Origin: Scytalidium lignicola
Lineage: Eukaryota; Ascomycota; Leotiomycetes
Reading direction: 5' to 3'
DNA length: 64,000 nucleotides
Assembly: GCA_002812745.2 (NCBI GenBank)
Contig: NCSJ02000058.1
Location: forward strand, 1 to 64,000
In this document: positions 1 through 9,852 of the stretch, piece by piece
Layout of the letters: each line of letters starts with the position of its first letter
Position numbering within the stretch: position 1 is the stretch's first letter
Notes under the pieces: model-generated
The model's database searches: none
What the model was told of the DNA's origin: nothing
What the model saw: the letters and a program-made list of their open reading frames with translations, nothing else
Made by a program: the position numbers and the translations under genes

Positions 1-197
1 CGGCAAAATAGATCCGTAACTTCGGGAAAAGGATTGGCTCTAAGGGTTGGGTACGTTGGGCCTTGAGTGGACGTCTCTGGAGCAGGTCGGCACTAGCCTC
101 ACGGCCGGCGCCTTCCAGCATCGGGGTTCTGACGCTCTTGGCAGGTTTCGGCCGTCCGGCGTACGATTAACAACCAACTTAGAACTGATAGGGACAG
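1..197 (+). rRNA. 28S (25S) rRNA gene fragment, 3' truncated
   Basis: The first ~197 bases match the eukaryotic large-subunit rRNA in the region that reads CGTAACTTCGGGAAAAGGAT, then GGCTCTAAGGGTTGGGTACG, and ends with AACAACCAACTTAGAACTG. Similarity stops abruptly at about 197, just after the sequence matching the conserved ACTGGTACGGACA block (here ACTGATAGGGACA), and AT-rich DNA follows. The GC content of the fragment is far above its right flank. It runs off the left edge, so its 5' extent is unknown. It cannot be a functional 28S gene because the downstream peptidyl-transferase region is missing. A displaced rDNA fragment or a retro-copied piece are both possible. Confidence 0.85.
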
Positions 198-1290
198 TTA
201 ATACAATATTAAGTTAATCAAAACCTTTACTTTAGTATATTAATTATATCTCTTATTAAAGGTTATTATAATATTCTTAAACAATATTTACAATGATTAA
301 CTAAAGATCTAAATAAAGTGTTTAACTGATTAAAACTATTCTAAACAGCTTAATAATGAGAAATCTTTTAAGTTATAATTTAAGATTAACTCTAGCCAAA
401 GTATAATATTAATAATTTTCGATTTTCTGGTTTAATTGATTATGTCCATAAATATACATTATAAAAACTTTACTAAGAAATGAGCAAATTACTTAAAAGT
501 AGTATACTAACTTTTAGATATAATTATACAATCTAGAAGTTTATAAGCCTTTTTTNGTTATTATATAATTTAGGAGAGAATTAAAGATGGAAAGTTAATT
601 CAAATTCAAGATATTCATCTACATTAACTATATTATAAGTTAACTGAAATAGTCTAAAAACCTTTATTAATTTAAGTACTTAATCTACTTATAATTCATG
701 ATAAAAGCAAACTAAAAAGTGTTTTAGGTCAAGGGAAAAGATTCTTTAAGTTTAATACTAAACAGTTACCTTTAGCATTCGAATTGTTTTCATCTACAGC
801 TCTTGCAACTGTAAATTTATTACCAATACCAAAAGAACAGCTGTATATAATACAGTCAAGTACTTAATTAGCTATAACGCGTTTTGAGCAAAGCTATATT
901 AATTACTATAAGCTTGGAACAGCACATGAAAGAGGTTATATAAGAGGGATTTCATCGTTGTACAAGGATGATTATATGGAGTCGTCAGCTAATTTAGCTG
1001 ATAAGGCGATGCTAAATGAGATACAAGATTGTATTGAAGTAGAGATTCCTGAGGAATTACTTTAAATGGTGTTATTGTTGTAGGGTAATTACAATTCACT
1101 TAGTCTACCATAGCTACAGTAATAATTTGTATGCGATCAGAAGTAGTGGTAATGCCTAAGGTTGCAGCCGAAATCGGTGGTTGCGTGTGGATTTTAGGAT
1201 GGGGTCGTGTGGATTTAGCCAGGGCCCTTATTTATTTTGTACGCCCATTCAACACATGCACTTTGACACCACCGCACAGCCCTCTGTTAA
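198..1290. other. AT-rich gene-less stretch
   Basis: About 1.1 kb of AT-rich DNA with no sustained open frame and no intron-linked coding signal. A short + strand stretch near 920-1065 looks like degraded coding sequence, possibly a retroelement C-terminus, but it is too short and broken to name. An N follows a T run at about 556. Confidence 0.5.
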
Positions 1291-1299
1291 CAGAAAAGG

Positions 1300-1775
1300 A
1301 ATATCAATTAGCGTTCTGTGTCAATAGATATTTCCGCAGCTCCACTGCCATAAGACTTACAAGAGGTTATTTGTCCGTGAACACCTGCATACTAGACTGC
1401 ATTTCTCCTCGCTCGCCCATGCGTTCAATTAATGCTGCAGCTGATTGTACCATATCTATTCCGCGTCAGACTTCCGATCGAGCATCTGGTATGGTCTTTC
1501 CAGTCTCCATAGTTAACGTTAAAGCCTGATACTACACTGTAGCTGCACTATCCCTGTACATATAAACGTATGTTTCCACTCACTATCTCAGTTTCGTGAA
1601 TTCTCATCAAGGCGGCAAGATCAAATAATCGATCTTGTCTTTGTGTCTTGTTAACAATACACCACGTCTCAAATGCTTTGGAACTACTCGCCACTGCTTG
1701 AACTATCTCCGACGACGTTGACCGTGGTACGCGTGTGATAATCGCATTCGTAGCTGGATTGTGTACCATCATCCA
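1300..1775 (-). pseudogene. Aldehyde dehydrogenase (MMSDH-like) relic
   Basis: On the minus strand 1775 to 1548 encodes VHNPATNAIITRVP followed by a segment like the N-terminal region of methylmalonate-semialdehyde dehydrogenases (family CoA-acylating ALDH6). After a short gap the reading resumes with METGKTIPDARSEV, then a stop, then RGIDMVQSAAALIE. The stop is TGA where the family has a Trp codon (TGG), a G-to-A change of RIP type. Nothing of the catalytic Cys domain is visible further left, so this is an N-terminal fragment of a dead gene. A plus-strand open frame at 1131-1529 is its antisense shadow. The family normally oxidises malonate or methylmalonate semialdehyde in mitochondria; no function is claimed here. 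Confidence 0.7.
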
Positions 1776-2942
1776 TCGTTCGGCATTAGACTATGAGGAA
1801 TCGTTGTCAGCATGGCACTAAATATCTTGAGCCACATGCAGCCATACTGTAACGATTTCATTGTCGATGAAGTTTCCCGTAAAATCCCTAGGCTGTACAA
1901 TAAGTGAGTGACGAGGGGCCACAAGAGAGGCCATCATCTGAAGGCAAATGTTCCCTCCCGTCAGCAGTTAACCAGGTGTAACGTGGAACTACAGATAGAT
2001 GTGAGGTTTCAGGTGAAGTAATTTAGTGGGGCTATGATATTGATATCAATTACGTTTAGTCGTGAAAGAGATTACCGTAGAATTTAAGGTTGTTAGCTTG
2101 TAACTTGGTAGTATTCAGCAACTTTGCGATTCTACTATTTACTCCATTCAAATAGGTAAGAATATATTTCCTACGACTATGGCAATTGCTTACAGCTATT
2201 CTTATGACTGTAGTACTATAGCCTGCTGTAAGCCAACCTTACTGTGTATATAGTGATTTTAGCGTATTTTTAGGTGGTATTATGCTACCCGTACATAAAA
2301 TATTCACTATTTTTAATTTGCATATACGTGTATTATAACAATTAATAGTTATACAAATTAACATTGTTATAAATATTTAATTATTAAGATAATTATGTTT
2401 AAACAAAAAAATCAAAAATCATTGTTTGAAAGTAGTTAAATTTTAAAGTCTAATTAAGTATAAACTGATTAAAGTACTGAGATCGCGGTAAAATGTTATT
2501 AGATTGCGCTAAGACATTAGTTATGCGTGTATTATTAGATGTTACAAGCCTTTCAATAAGTGAGACGCTTGAAATACTTATAATTACAAGGCACTAACAG
2601 CTTAAAGGTTATCATAATTATAAGGCATTTCTGGCGCCAAATAATTAGCGCCTTAGTGTAAATCTGGTTATATATTACCATGACCTCCGTATGCCTTTAA
2701 TAGATAAGCTATTCAATTTTAAACATAAAAAAAACTTTGTTTTAATCTTTCTTATTAATGTATATATATATTTTTTTTACTATATATATTATATAAATAT
2801 TATCTTATAATTCCTTCTNCTTTTTTTACGATTATAAGAAGACAGTTAAAATTTACTCATTTAAATGAAAGAGATCCTGCTTTTTCTAAAACTAAAGAAG
2901 ATATGCATATAATAAGATCAAGTAAGATTTAACTTTGTGTCT
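1776..2942. other. AT-rich intergenic stretch
   Basis: The sequence becomes progressively AT-rich from about 2030 onward. I see no open frame of coding character, no RNA gene and no paired terminal repeats. It probably includes decayed repeat DNA. Confidence 0.5.
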
Positions 2943-2950
2943 TTTATTTT

Positions 2951-3382
2951 GGGTTTACTTAAATCGACTCCAGCCGTTCTTAAATCGACTCCAAATCGCC
3001 GGTATCGGCTGTTGCACAGACCACTTCCTTATCTAATAGCCTGAAGCTCCCTGTAATTCTAGTGAGTTTTGGCTTAAGATAGCCTGTAATTATAGTGACT
3101 TTTAGGCTTCAAACAGCCTATAACCCGGTATACTTGAGTATATGTTTCCTTTTAATTTAATTGACTTAAAATCAAGTATTAGTTAAAGAAAACAATTATA
3201 TTTTAATTATGTTTTAATAATGACGAATTTATATTATTAATTAATAAATATTCAAAGACTTATAAAGATTTGAATGCTATTATATAAATATTAGCTTATA
3301 GCCTGATAATTCAGCTAAAATCCTGTGTTGTTGCCTGAAAAGTAGCCGATACCGGCGATTTGGAGTCGATTTAAGCAAACCC
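2951..3382. mobile_element. 432-bp MITE-like element, hAT-type 8-bp TSD
   Basis: The left end GGGTTTACTTAAATCGACTC and the right end (read on the minus strand) GGGTTTGCTTAAATCGACTC form terminal inverted repeats that continue into AAATCGCCGGTATCGGCT. The left copy carries one additional 21-bp unit containing a second AAATCGACTCC. The element is flanked on both sides by the octamer TTTATTTT (2943-2950 and 3383-3390), an 8-bp target-site duplication as made by hAT transposases. The interior has no transposase ORF, is AT-rich and contains a short direct duplication around AGCCTGTAAT. The right-hand TSD overlaps the stop codon of the deacetylase-like gene next door. Confidence 0.85.
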
Positions 3383-3383
3383 T

Positions 3384-4420
3384 TTATTTTTTAAGATCCT
3401 TGGACCGATACCAGTCATTTATGTCTTGGTATTGAACCCACTCTACTCCAGTTTTTGTTTTTGTCCACAGTATAAAGCGCTCGATCATGCGTAATACATG
3501 AGGAAGCCTGCGCACACAGATTAGAAAGTGGCTGGTTGAGGTAATTCTCAAAGTTATCCTACCCCGCAGTGTCTGGATGCAAGGTCATAGGAAATACAAA
3601 TTCATCATAGTGGTCATAGAAATACTCAAACCTCTCCTTCCATATATATTCTACTGTTCGGGGATCGACCCAGCCATTCTACCGAAATGTTAGTCTTGAA
3701 CCTTTAGCAGCCAGATATTACATACAGCATTTGGGATATTTTGTAAGAACTGCATTGGCATCATATCTTCCATATACCAACTGCAAGGTATTTCTACAAT
3801 ATCGCGTATTTTGTCTCCATACTTGAATGGTTTTAGCCATACGTCTGCAGGCTTACTATAATCAACCTTTGTCCACGAGTCACCATCTCGATACCAGTAT
3901 GGTAAACAGTCATGAGCCGCAAGAGAGTTGTCATATTCAATACCAAGCTCTTCCATAATATCAATTTGCGTTGGAGAAAGTTGATTGAATGGTGCGCAGG
4001 TACCTCGTGGTGGCTTACCACTGAGATCCTTAATCAGATTATAGCATCTGATCATAATTTCGCGTTGTTGTTCAACAGAACACTTATTTGGAGCCTAGAT
4101 ACATTAGCCCATAATTTCTGTTTTTGAAAACAGCCTAGCAAGTGTACTTCATGGGAATAACCATGTAAGCCGACCTCATGTCCAGCTTTGACGACCTCGG
4201 CCATCTGTTTGGGGAATGTTTCGATAGAATGTCCAGGAATAAACCAAGTAGATTTTAGGTTATGCTTCTTCAAGAGATCCAACAGACGCTGAGACCCAAC
4301 CTCACCAGCAAACAGCCCGCAAGAGATATCGTAGATGGAATCTTCACCTCCGTAAGTGCCCAACCATCCTGCCACGGCATCGACATGGATCCCTAGAGCG
4401 CACATGGCCTTTTTAACCAT
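3384..4420 (-). CDS. CE4/PgdA-like deacetylase or cyclic imide hydrolase
   Basis: A four-exon model (4420-4148, 4094-3726, 3678-3563, 3507-3384; introns of 53, 47 and 55 nt with canonical GT/AG and CTAAC/CTAAT-like branch sites) gives 293 residues, the usual length of HpPgdA-type proteins. The opening [18 protein letters not shown] contains the metal-site Asp (about residue 14). GLHGYSHE supplies the two metal His (about 86 and 90), and a CAPFNQLS segment follows. This CE4 subfamily includes peptidoglycan deacetylase PgdA, PuuE-type allantoinases and bacterial cyclic imide hydrolases; the fungal nicotinate pathway also uses a cyclic imide hydrolase. The substrate cannot be told from sequence, but no signal peptide is seen, so a small cytosolic amide or imide substrate is more likely than a wall polymer. 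All splice junctions restore the frame, so the gene looks intact despite its AT-rich setting. Its TAA stop lies inside the TSD of the adjacent MITE. Confidence 0.85.
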
Positions 4421-5035
4421 TTTTCGAAGAAGGAATGAATATGTAAATGGATATGTAAACTGTTATGCAATGACAAAATCCGCGGTACGAGGAGTTACTG
4501 TCCGACAAAAAACCAGAGTCTGTTAATTGATCTACTGTATAAACCAAATATTGCAATTATTACAATTATTTTCTTAGCTTATTAATTTAGAGCACTACTA
4601 CCCTGCCACGCATAACAGCGAGGGTTATTGCCATTGTGCAGCTCTTATCGGTGCCGTATTGCTTACTGGCTGCTTTATCATTGTGGTAAGTTAGTGGAAG
4701 TCCAAAAGGGGGAAAGCCCTGGCCGGGAATCATGCCATGTAAACCATAGACCCGCATGCCCTGGACGTAACGAGCATAGAGATTAGCATAGATATGCATA
4801 GTTTCGTTATCAAATCCGTAGAAGTGGGATTGATAACGAAGAATTTGTAACTAGTATACAGTCATAGATATCTCTAACAGCTTATTATTCTAATAGTAAG
4901 ATTGCACATCCAACGAGATAATACTAGTGATAATGCGGTAAGGGTAGAAGTAGACCTTATATACTGTAATGGTGTAACGAGGAACTGTTGCTACAAATTT
5001 AAAGTTGTAAATATTGACTCTTGTCTACTTTCGGC
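4421..5035. other. Intergenic stretch with a short unrecognised minus-strand ORF
   Basis: This separates two genes that point away from each other, so it should hold both promoters. A 70-codon minus-strand frame (4587-4799) reads ARYVQGMRVYGLHGMIPGQG and looks protein-like rather than random. Its frame stays open upstream of the Met for a few codons. I do not recognise the family; it could be the remaining end of a lost enzyme gene. Confidence 0.35.
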
Positions 5036-6937
5036 ATGTCGAGTGAAAAGATTGAACCAACGGCTACTATCGATGCTCATGGCAGTGATATCCGAGATCT
5101 CGAAAAGCTGGCTGCTGAAGCCGCAAATGCAGACGCCTTGAAACTATTGGCACTGGGACATAAGGAGGAATTGAAGCGTAACTTTTCTGTCTATAGTATT
5201 GCAGCGATGGGATTTGTGAATGGAAAGTGAGTCTTAAATGTGTATTGAGTTTATAGTAGCTGCTGATTTTTATAGTGCATGGTCTGCTCTGGGTGGGAGT
5301 ATCTTGGTAGCGATTTACAATGGGGGTCCTACTGGAGTTTTATATGAGCTGTGAATCAATTTTCAAGGATACGATTTTAAGCAATTACTTACGAATAAAA
5401 TTTTAGCATTGCTGTCTCAATTGCGTACGGGTTTATTACCGCGTCTCTTGCAGAACTAGCCTCAGCCATTCCATCTGCTGGAGGAGGTTAGCATCCCTTA
5501 CACAAGTGTTCAATAGTTCTCTACTAATGAAATATTAATGTAGTATATCATTGGGCTACTGTGGTCGCGGGACCCCGATATGGACGTATTGTAGGGTTTT
5601 ATGCAGGATGGTTCAACTTTCTTGCCTGGGTTTTTGCAACCTCATCCACCTGTGCTATTCTCGGAAATGCTCTCGTAGAAATGTACCTTGTTAACCATCC
5701 GGACGTGGAATGGAAGGCGTGGATGGTGTTTATCGTATTTCAATTACTGAACTGGATTGGATGTGCCACAGTATGCTTTGGCAATCGTTTACTTCCAGTT
5801 CTAAATAATATTGGTTCTTTTGTTGTCGTTGGTGGAGTTCTTGCGTCAATTATCACTTTAGCTGTGATACCAGAGGAGCACTCCACTAAGCAATTAGTAT
5901 GGGACACATTTGCTAACAATACTGGATGGAGTAACAAAGGTCTAGTTTTCATTATGGGTATGCTCAATGGCGGTTAGTACTTCTAATCCTCCCAAGATTA
6001 GTGTACAGTACTTATATTTACTCTCCACACAGCCTATTCTATCGGTACTCCTGACTGTACAACACATTTAGCAGAAGAAGTATCTAAACCGGAAGTGAAT
6101 GTACCCCGAGCAATGTTCTTCCAACTCATTCTTGGGTTTGCAACGTGTGTCTCTTCTATCCATACATATAATTACGACCTAGACTAATTTTTCACAGAGC
6201 ATTTGCTTATGTTATAGCAATTTCATATGCTATTTCCGATTTGGACTCCGTATTGTCAATCAACTCTAACTTCCCACTTACTGCTATCTACATACAAGCA
6301 ACAGGTACTACCTCAGGGGCAATAGGATTGACTGCCGTGATATTTCTAGCCTATTTTACTGCATTACCTGATACCTTTATTGCATCTGGAAGAACCTTCT
6401 GGGCACTTTCTCGTGACAAGGCAACTCCTTTTAACGAGTATTTTGCACATATTTCCAGACGATGGGGCAATCCAGTACGTGCAAATGTGCTCTGTGCGTG
6501 TGTAACTACAGCCGTTGGTTGCATTTATGTTGGTAATACGACGGCTTTTAATGCCTTTGTTGGATCGTTTGTTGTCTTGGGTACAGTTTCTTATGGTATT
6601 CCCATTACAGCGCATATGATGACTCGTAGAAGTTCTGTCATATTTGGACCATTTAGGCTTGGGAGATATGGGTGGTTCATAAATATCATTTCCCTGGGAT
6701 ATATTCTCGTTTCCAACATACTTTTTTNGCTTCCCTTACGTCTTGCCGGTGGACGCTGCTAATATGAACTACGTCTGTGTCATTCTCAGCGCGTTTACTA
6801 TTTTTGTTACCACGTGGTGGTTTTATCATGCTACCGAGAATTATGAAGGACCTGTGAGATTCCCCTTCTATAGTCTAGCCTCAAGAGCAACTAACATAAT
6901 TATTAGAAATATATCCCAAGGATTATTGAAGGAATAA
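5036..6937 (+). CDS. APC-family permease, choline/GABA transporter-like
   Basis: Six exons (5036-5226, 5276-5350, 5407-5486, 5544-5972, 6033-6144, 6198-6937; introns 49-60 nt) give about 541 residues, typical of fungal HNM1/UGA4-type amino acid/choline transporters. The N-terminus is hydrophilic with GHKEELKRNFSVYSIAAMGF, then the first membrane span with GGSILVAIYNGGPTGVLYE, the ASAIPSAGGVYHWA loop, and about a dozen hydrophobic segments. The Met at 5036 is the first ATG in frame. An N at 6727 after a T6 run puts the last 70 codons in another frame. Reading without that base joins both parts perfectly, so the break is almost certainly a base-calling artefact. The protein would sit in the plasma membrane and import choline, GABA or a related amine; specificity is not readable. 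It diverges from the deacetylase-like gene. Confidence 0.85.
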
Positions 6938-7524
6938 CTTTAGAGGGAGGTGTTCTGTAACCAGTCCTTATAATAATAATTTCGCTCTACTTTTAAATTT
7001 TTGTTAAACCTTTATATATTTGCTTAAAGGATTAANGAAACACAAAACGCTTTACTGTATATAATGGTGAATAACTACATGTGTTAAATATTATTAAACT
7101 TAAATGTTAATGTGTAACTAAATTAAAACTAAAACTTCAAACGTAAATTAAAATATTTAATAATATAATAATAATAAAACTTGGTTTATATTTAAAGTTT
7201 TACTGTATATAAAATTTTATTTATACTTACATTTTTACATTTTTTAATTAAGTATCTTGTAATATAATCAGTTAATGTATAAAAGTTAAACTATTTAATA
7301 ATAAATATGAAAATACTATATAAAGAAGTTTATTAAAACATTAACCAACTTTGAGGAAAGTTTGGTTATCAGATAATATTATAAAAGACGTTGAAATATG
7401 ATCACATTATACTTTTAATTACTGTAAATGTTTATTCTAAATTATATATTTACTTATACCTTTAAATGAGAATTAGTCATTGTTTTAAATTATCGTGTTA
7501 AATGAAAGGGTATTTCAACAAAAT
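6938..7524. other. AT-rich intergenic stretch
   Basis: About 590 bp between the converging permease and SDR genes, very AT-rich, with an N at about 7036. No gene, terminal repeats or RNA are seen. Confidence 0.5.
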
Positions 7525-8608
7525 CTATTTTTTAGGATGCGAATGAAGGGTTAAAGGTACAGTTCCGTTGATAAATTCTTCTGGCCACACAATCCTACCT
7601 TCCATACCTCCATCCACACTTATACATTGTCCAGTGATATGACCTGAAGCTCTATGTGAAGCTAAAAAGGCCATAGTCCTTGCTACATCTTCTGGCTCTC
7701 CAAGCTTCGCCATTGGAACACTATTCCTCAGTTAATACATTGTTTCCTTCTTTGTATATGAAATGAAGTAAATCGCCTACGTTGCTTGTGCTTCAACCCA
7801 AAATTCATGGGTATCATCAAGCCTACCATAGTTCATTGGAGTATCAATCCAGCCAGGCGCAACGGCATTAATACGGGCCTTTCTATTGAGCCTGATAATC
7901 TCGTTTTTCACACCCATCACAAGCCCATATTGTAGTCCAGATTTCCCTGAAGCATACTCTGCATGACCAGCTTGGCCAAATTTGCCAGTCTCACTCCCAG
8001 TTACTACGATGGACAGGTTCTCCAATTCTTTATGGTTTTTCTCTTGCCATTCCTCAGCAGCTAACAGGAAGTATTTGATTGTAAGAAACGTGCCTATTTG
8101 TAAATGTTAGCCAGAGAGACGTTTCGAGATTAAGTATTCGTTACCTCTAATATTATTATGATATCGCTTCTCCCAAACCTCAAGCGGTATCTTCCAAATT
8201 GGCCAGGCATGCATCTCATCAGAAACACCAGCATTTGCAATAAGGATGTTGATCGGGCCAAATTGGTTTTGTGCTGCTGCAATATTACCTTTTATTGAAT
8301 CTTCGTCTGCCATATCACCCTGTACAGAAAAAAAAGTGAGAAGCTGGCAGCTCTACAGACGATGAGATAGCTTTCACATCATGTCCTGTAACCTTACACC
8401 CAGCATCTTGGATTATGTCAAAACAAATAAAAGAAAATAAACTGTTTGAAAAAGATTTAACTAACTGAGGAATTCTTTCACTGCAGCCATTCCGATTCCT
8501 CCTGCTGCTCCCTATTTGACTACAATTAATTTGTTTGATCAATGGTAAGGGGCGATTTCTTACTGTGATAAACACATGCAGACTTTCAATTCCAAGAAAA
8601 GAGGACAT
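7525..8608 (-). CDS. Short-chain dehydrogenase/reductase, one homopolymer frameshift
   Basis: Five exons on the minus strand (8608-8564, 8511-8466, 8406-8145, 8093-7781, 7720-7525; introns 51-60 nt) assemble a classical SDR of about 286 residues. The Rossmann motif TGAAGGIG spans the first intron. Then come the NAG motif (ILIANAGVS), the active-site YASGK, and INAVAPGWIDTPM; GQCISVDGGME closes the protein. The sum of exon lengths is one base too long. The extra base lies in an A8 run at 8328-8335, where A7 would keep the frame into SVQGDMADEDS. This is either a sequencing error (Ns follow homopolymers elsewhere in the window) or a real inactivating insertion. Substrate unknown: the family oxidises or reduces alcohol/ketone groups with NAD(P)H. 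Confidence 0.8.
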
Positions 8609-9232
8609 ATTTCGAAGGGTTAAAGTAGTAAATGGAAGATAATGGTTTCGAATAGTAAAGATTTGTCACTTCATACATATAAGGATTCCTTAAACGACTC
8701 CTCTGCTTCCTTTGCCTTGGTATTAGCAGGCGTAACCTACAGTTACGGACGCATCTATCAAATCAAGCAGAGATAAGATCTTCCTCTTTAGTATTTGTTA
8801 TCTCTATCTAAAGCTCTCGGCTTATCAAATTACATTTCTAATGATTGTAAAATTCATATCAAGAATCAATAGATACAGTTCTTATCTAAAAGCCGGCTGT
8901 ATCAACAGTGTTAGAGACATGCGGATTCGAACAGCCGTAACTACTCTTACGCTGTAGTACGTCCCAGACTTTGAAGATAGTAGCTAAAAGCATACTATTA
9001 GTATAAATGGTTACCAATGGTATAACTATTGGTGAATGCTAGGTAAGAAGGACAGTGATAATCCCGTCGGCCGATAAAGATCCCAGCTTGCTACTTCCCC
9101 GACGGCCACCATCCCTCCCATTATTGAAAATATGTACACGACTAGGTAAGCAATCGCGGGCCTAGCCGCCTCCCTTCAAAGATAACTTCTAATCTTACAT
9201 TGCAAGATCAATGTTAAGTTAACTTAAGTAAT
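8609..9232. other. Intergenic stretch
   Basis: Mixed-composition DNA upstream of the SDR start. There is a short GC-richer island at about 9060-9115 containing a CCGTCGGCCG / CGACGGCC near-palindrome pair. No coding frame is recognised. The promoter of the SDR should lie in the first few hundred bases. Confidence 0.4.
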
Positions 9233-9450
9233 CGTAATTCCCGACCACGTAGGCCACCTAGTTATACGGGCTACTTTCCTCACCACTTGAGGTGTAACAT
9301 TAAATATCTCATCACAAACAATCATATTATAATATATTTAATTTCTACCTGAATTAGGATACTTATTTCTTTTATACCTTATATTTCCACATTCTGAGCA
9401 CTTTGGTAGTCGTCATTGTAACGTTAACAAGTTGCCTTCAGAAAATGAAG
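9233..9450 (-). mobile_element. Decayed end fragment of a Fot1-like transposon
   Basis: The stretch starts with CGTAATTCCCGACC, resembling the TIR start CGTAATTCCC of the complete element 0.6 kb to the right. Its interior aligns with 9930-10045 of that element, including the zinc-knuckle region (TTCTGAGCACTTTGGTAGTC against CCCTGAGCACTTAGGTGGCC). The differences are almost all C/T or G/A transitions, the RIP pattern. Only the 3'-terminal portion of the transposase region is present. Confidence 0.6.
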
Positions 9451-9614
9451 GGTTTGCCTTCTTTATCACCTCTTAAATTTCTATATTTGATTAACTAACT
9501 TTTTAGGCTTATTTAATCCTTGATTTTCATTTACTAAAAATACTATATATCATTAACTTATACTCTTTAACATATTACTTTAATGTTATTCTACTTGGAA
9601 ATAGAGAGTGAGGC

Positions 9615-9795
9615 AGTGTATATAATGAGTTGAGTTGAGTTGAGTTTTNAAGGTGTACTCAACTCAACTCAACCATTATACTATACAACTCAAACTCAAC
9701 TCAATTCAACTCAAACTCAACTCAATTCAACTCAAACTCAACTCAATTCAACTCAAACTCAACTCAATTCAACTCAAGTTAAATTGAGTTGACTT
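9615..9795. repeat. CTCAA-based minisatellite array, left of Fot1 element
   Basis: Tandem runs of CTCAACTCAA and variants (ACTCAATTCAACTCAA, repeated at 15-21 bp spacing). They begin with the same motif inverted (GAGTTGAGTTGAGTT) before an N at about 9649. The array ends with AAGTTAAATTGAGTT, which recurs at the end of the array on the other side of the transposon (about 11930-11945). Confidence 0.8.
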
Positions 9796-9852
9796 AATAC
9801 TATTCCTATTTAAGATTAGTATTTGATTAGTAATAAATATTAACTAATAATA

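Noticed and set aside
1131..1529. 132-codon plus-strand open frame
   Set aside because: It is antisense to the ALDH relic and has no family character of its own; the minus strand carries the recognisable protein.
4587..4799. 70-codon minus-strand ORF as a separate gene
   Set aside because: It looks protein-like but is short, has no recognisable family and no clear partner exons; it is mentioned only in the intergenic entry.
8094..8465. Treating the SDR as a plain pseudogene
   Set aside because: All splice sites and motifs are intact; the only defect is one base in an A8 run, in a sequence with known homopolymer problems.
9615..9795. Regular repeats that could suggest a CRISPR array
   Set aside because: Units are short, contiguous CTCAA-type tandem repeats without unique spacers, in a eukaryotic genome; this is a minisatellite.
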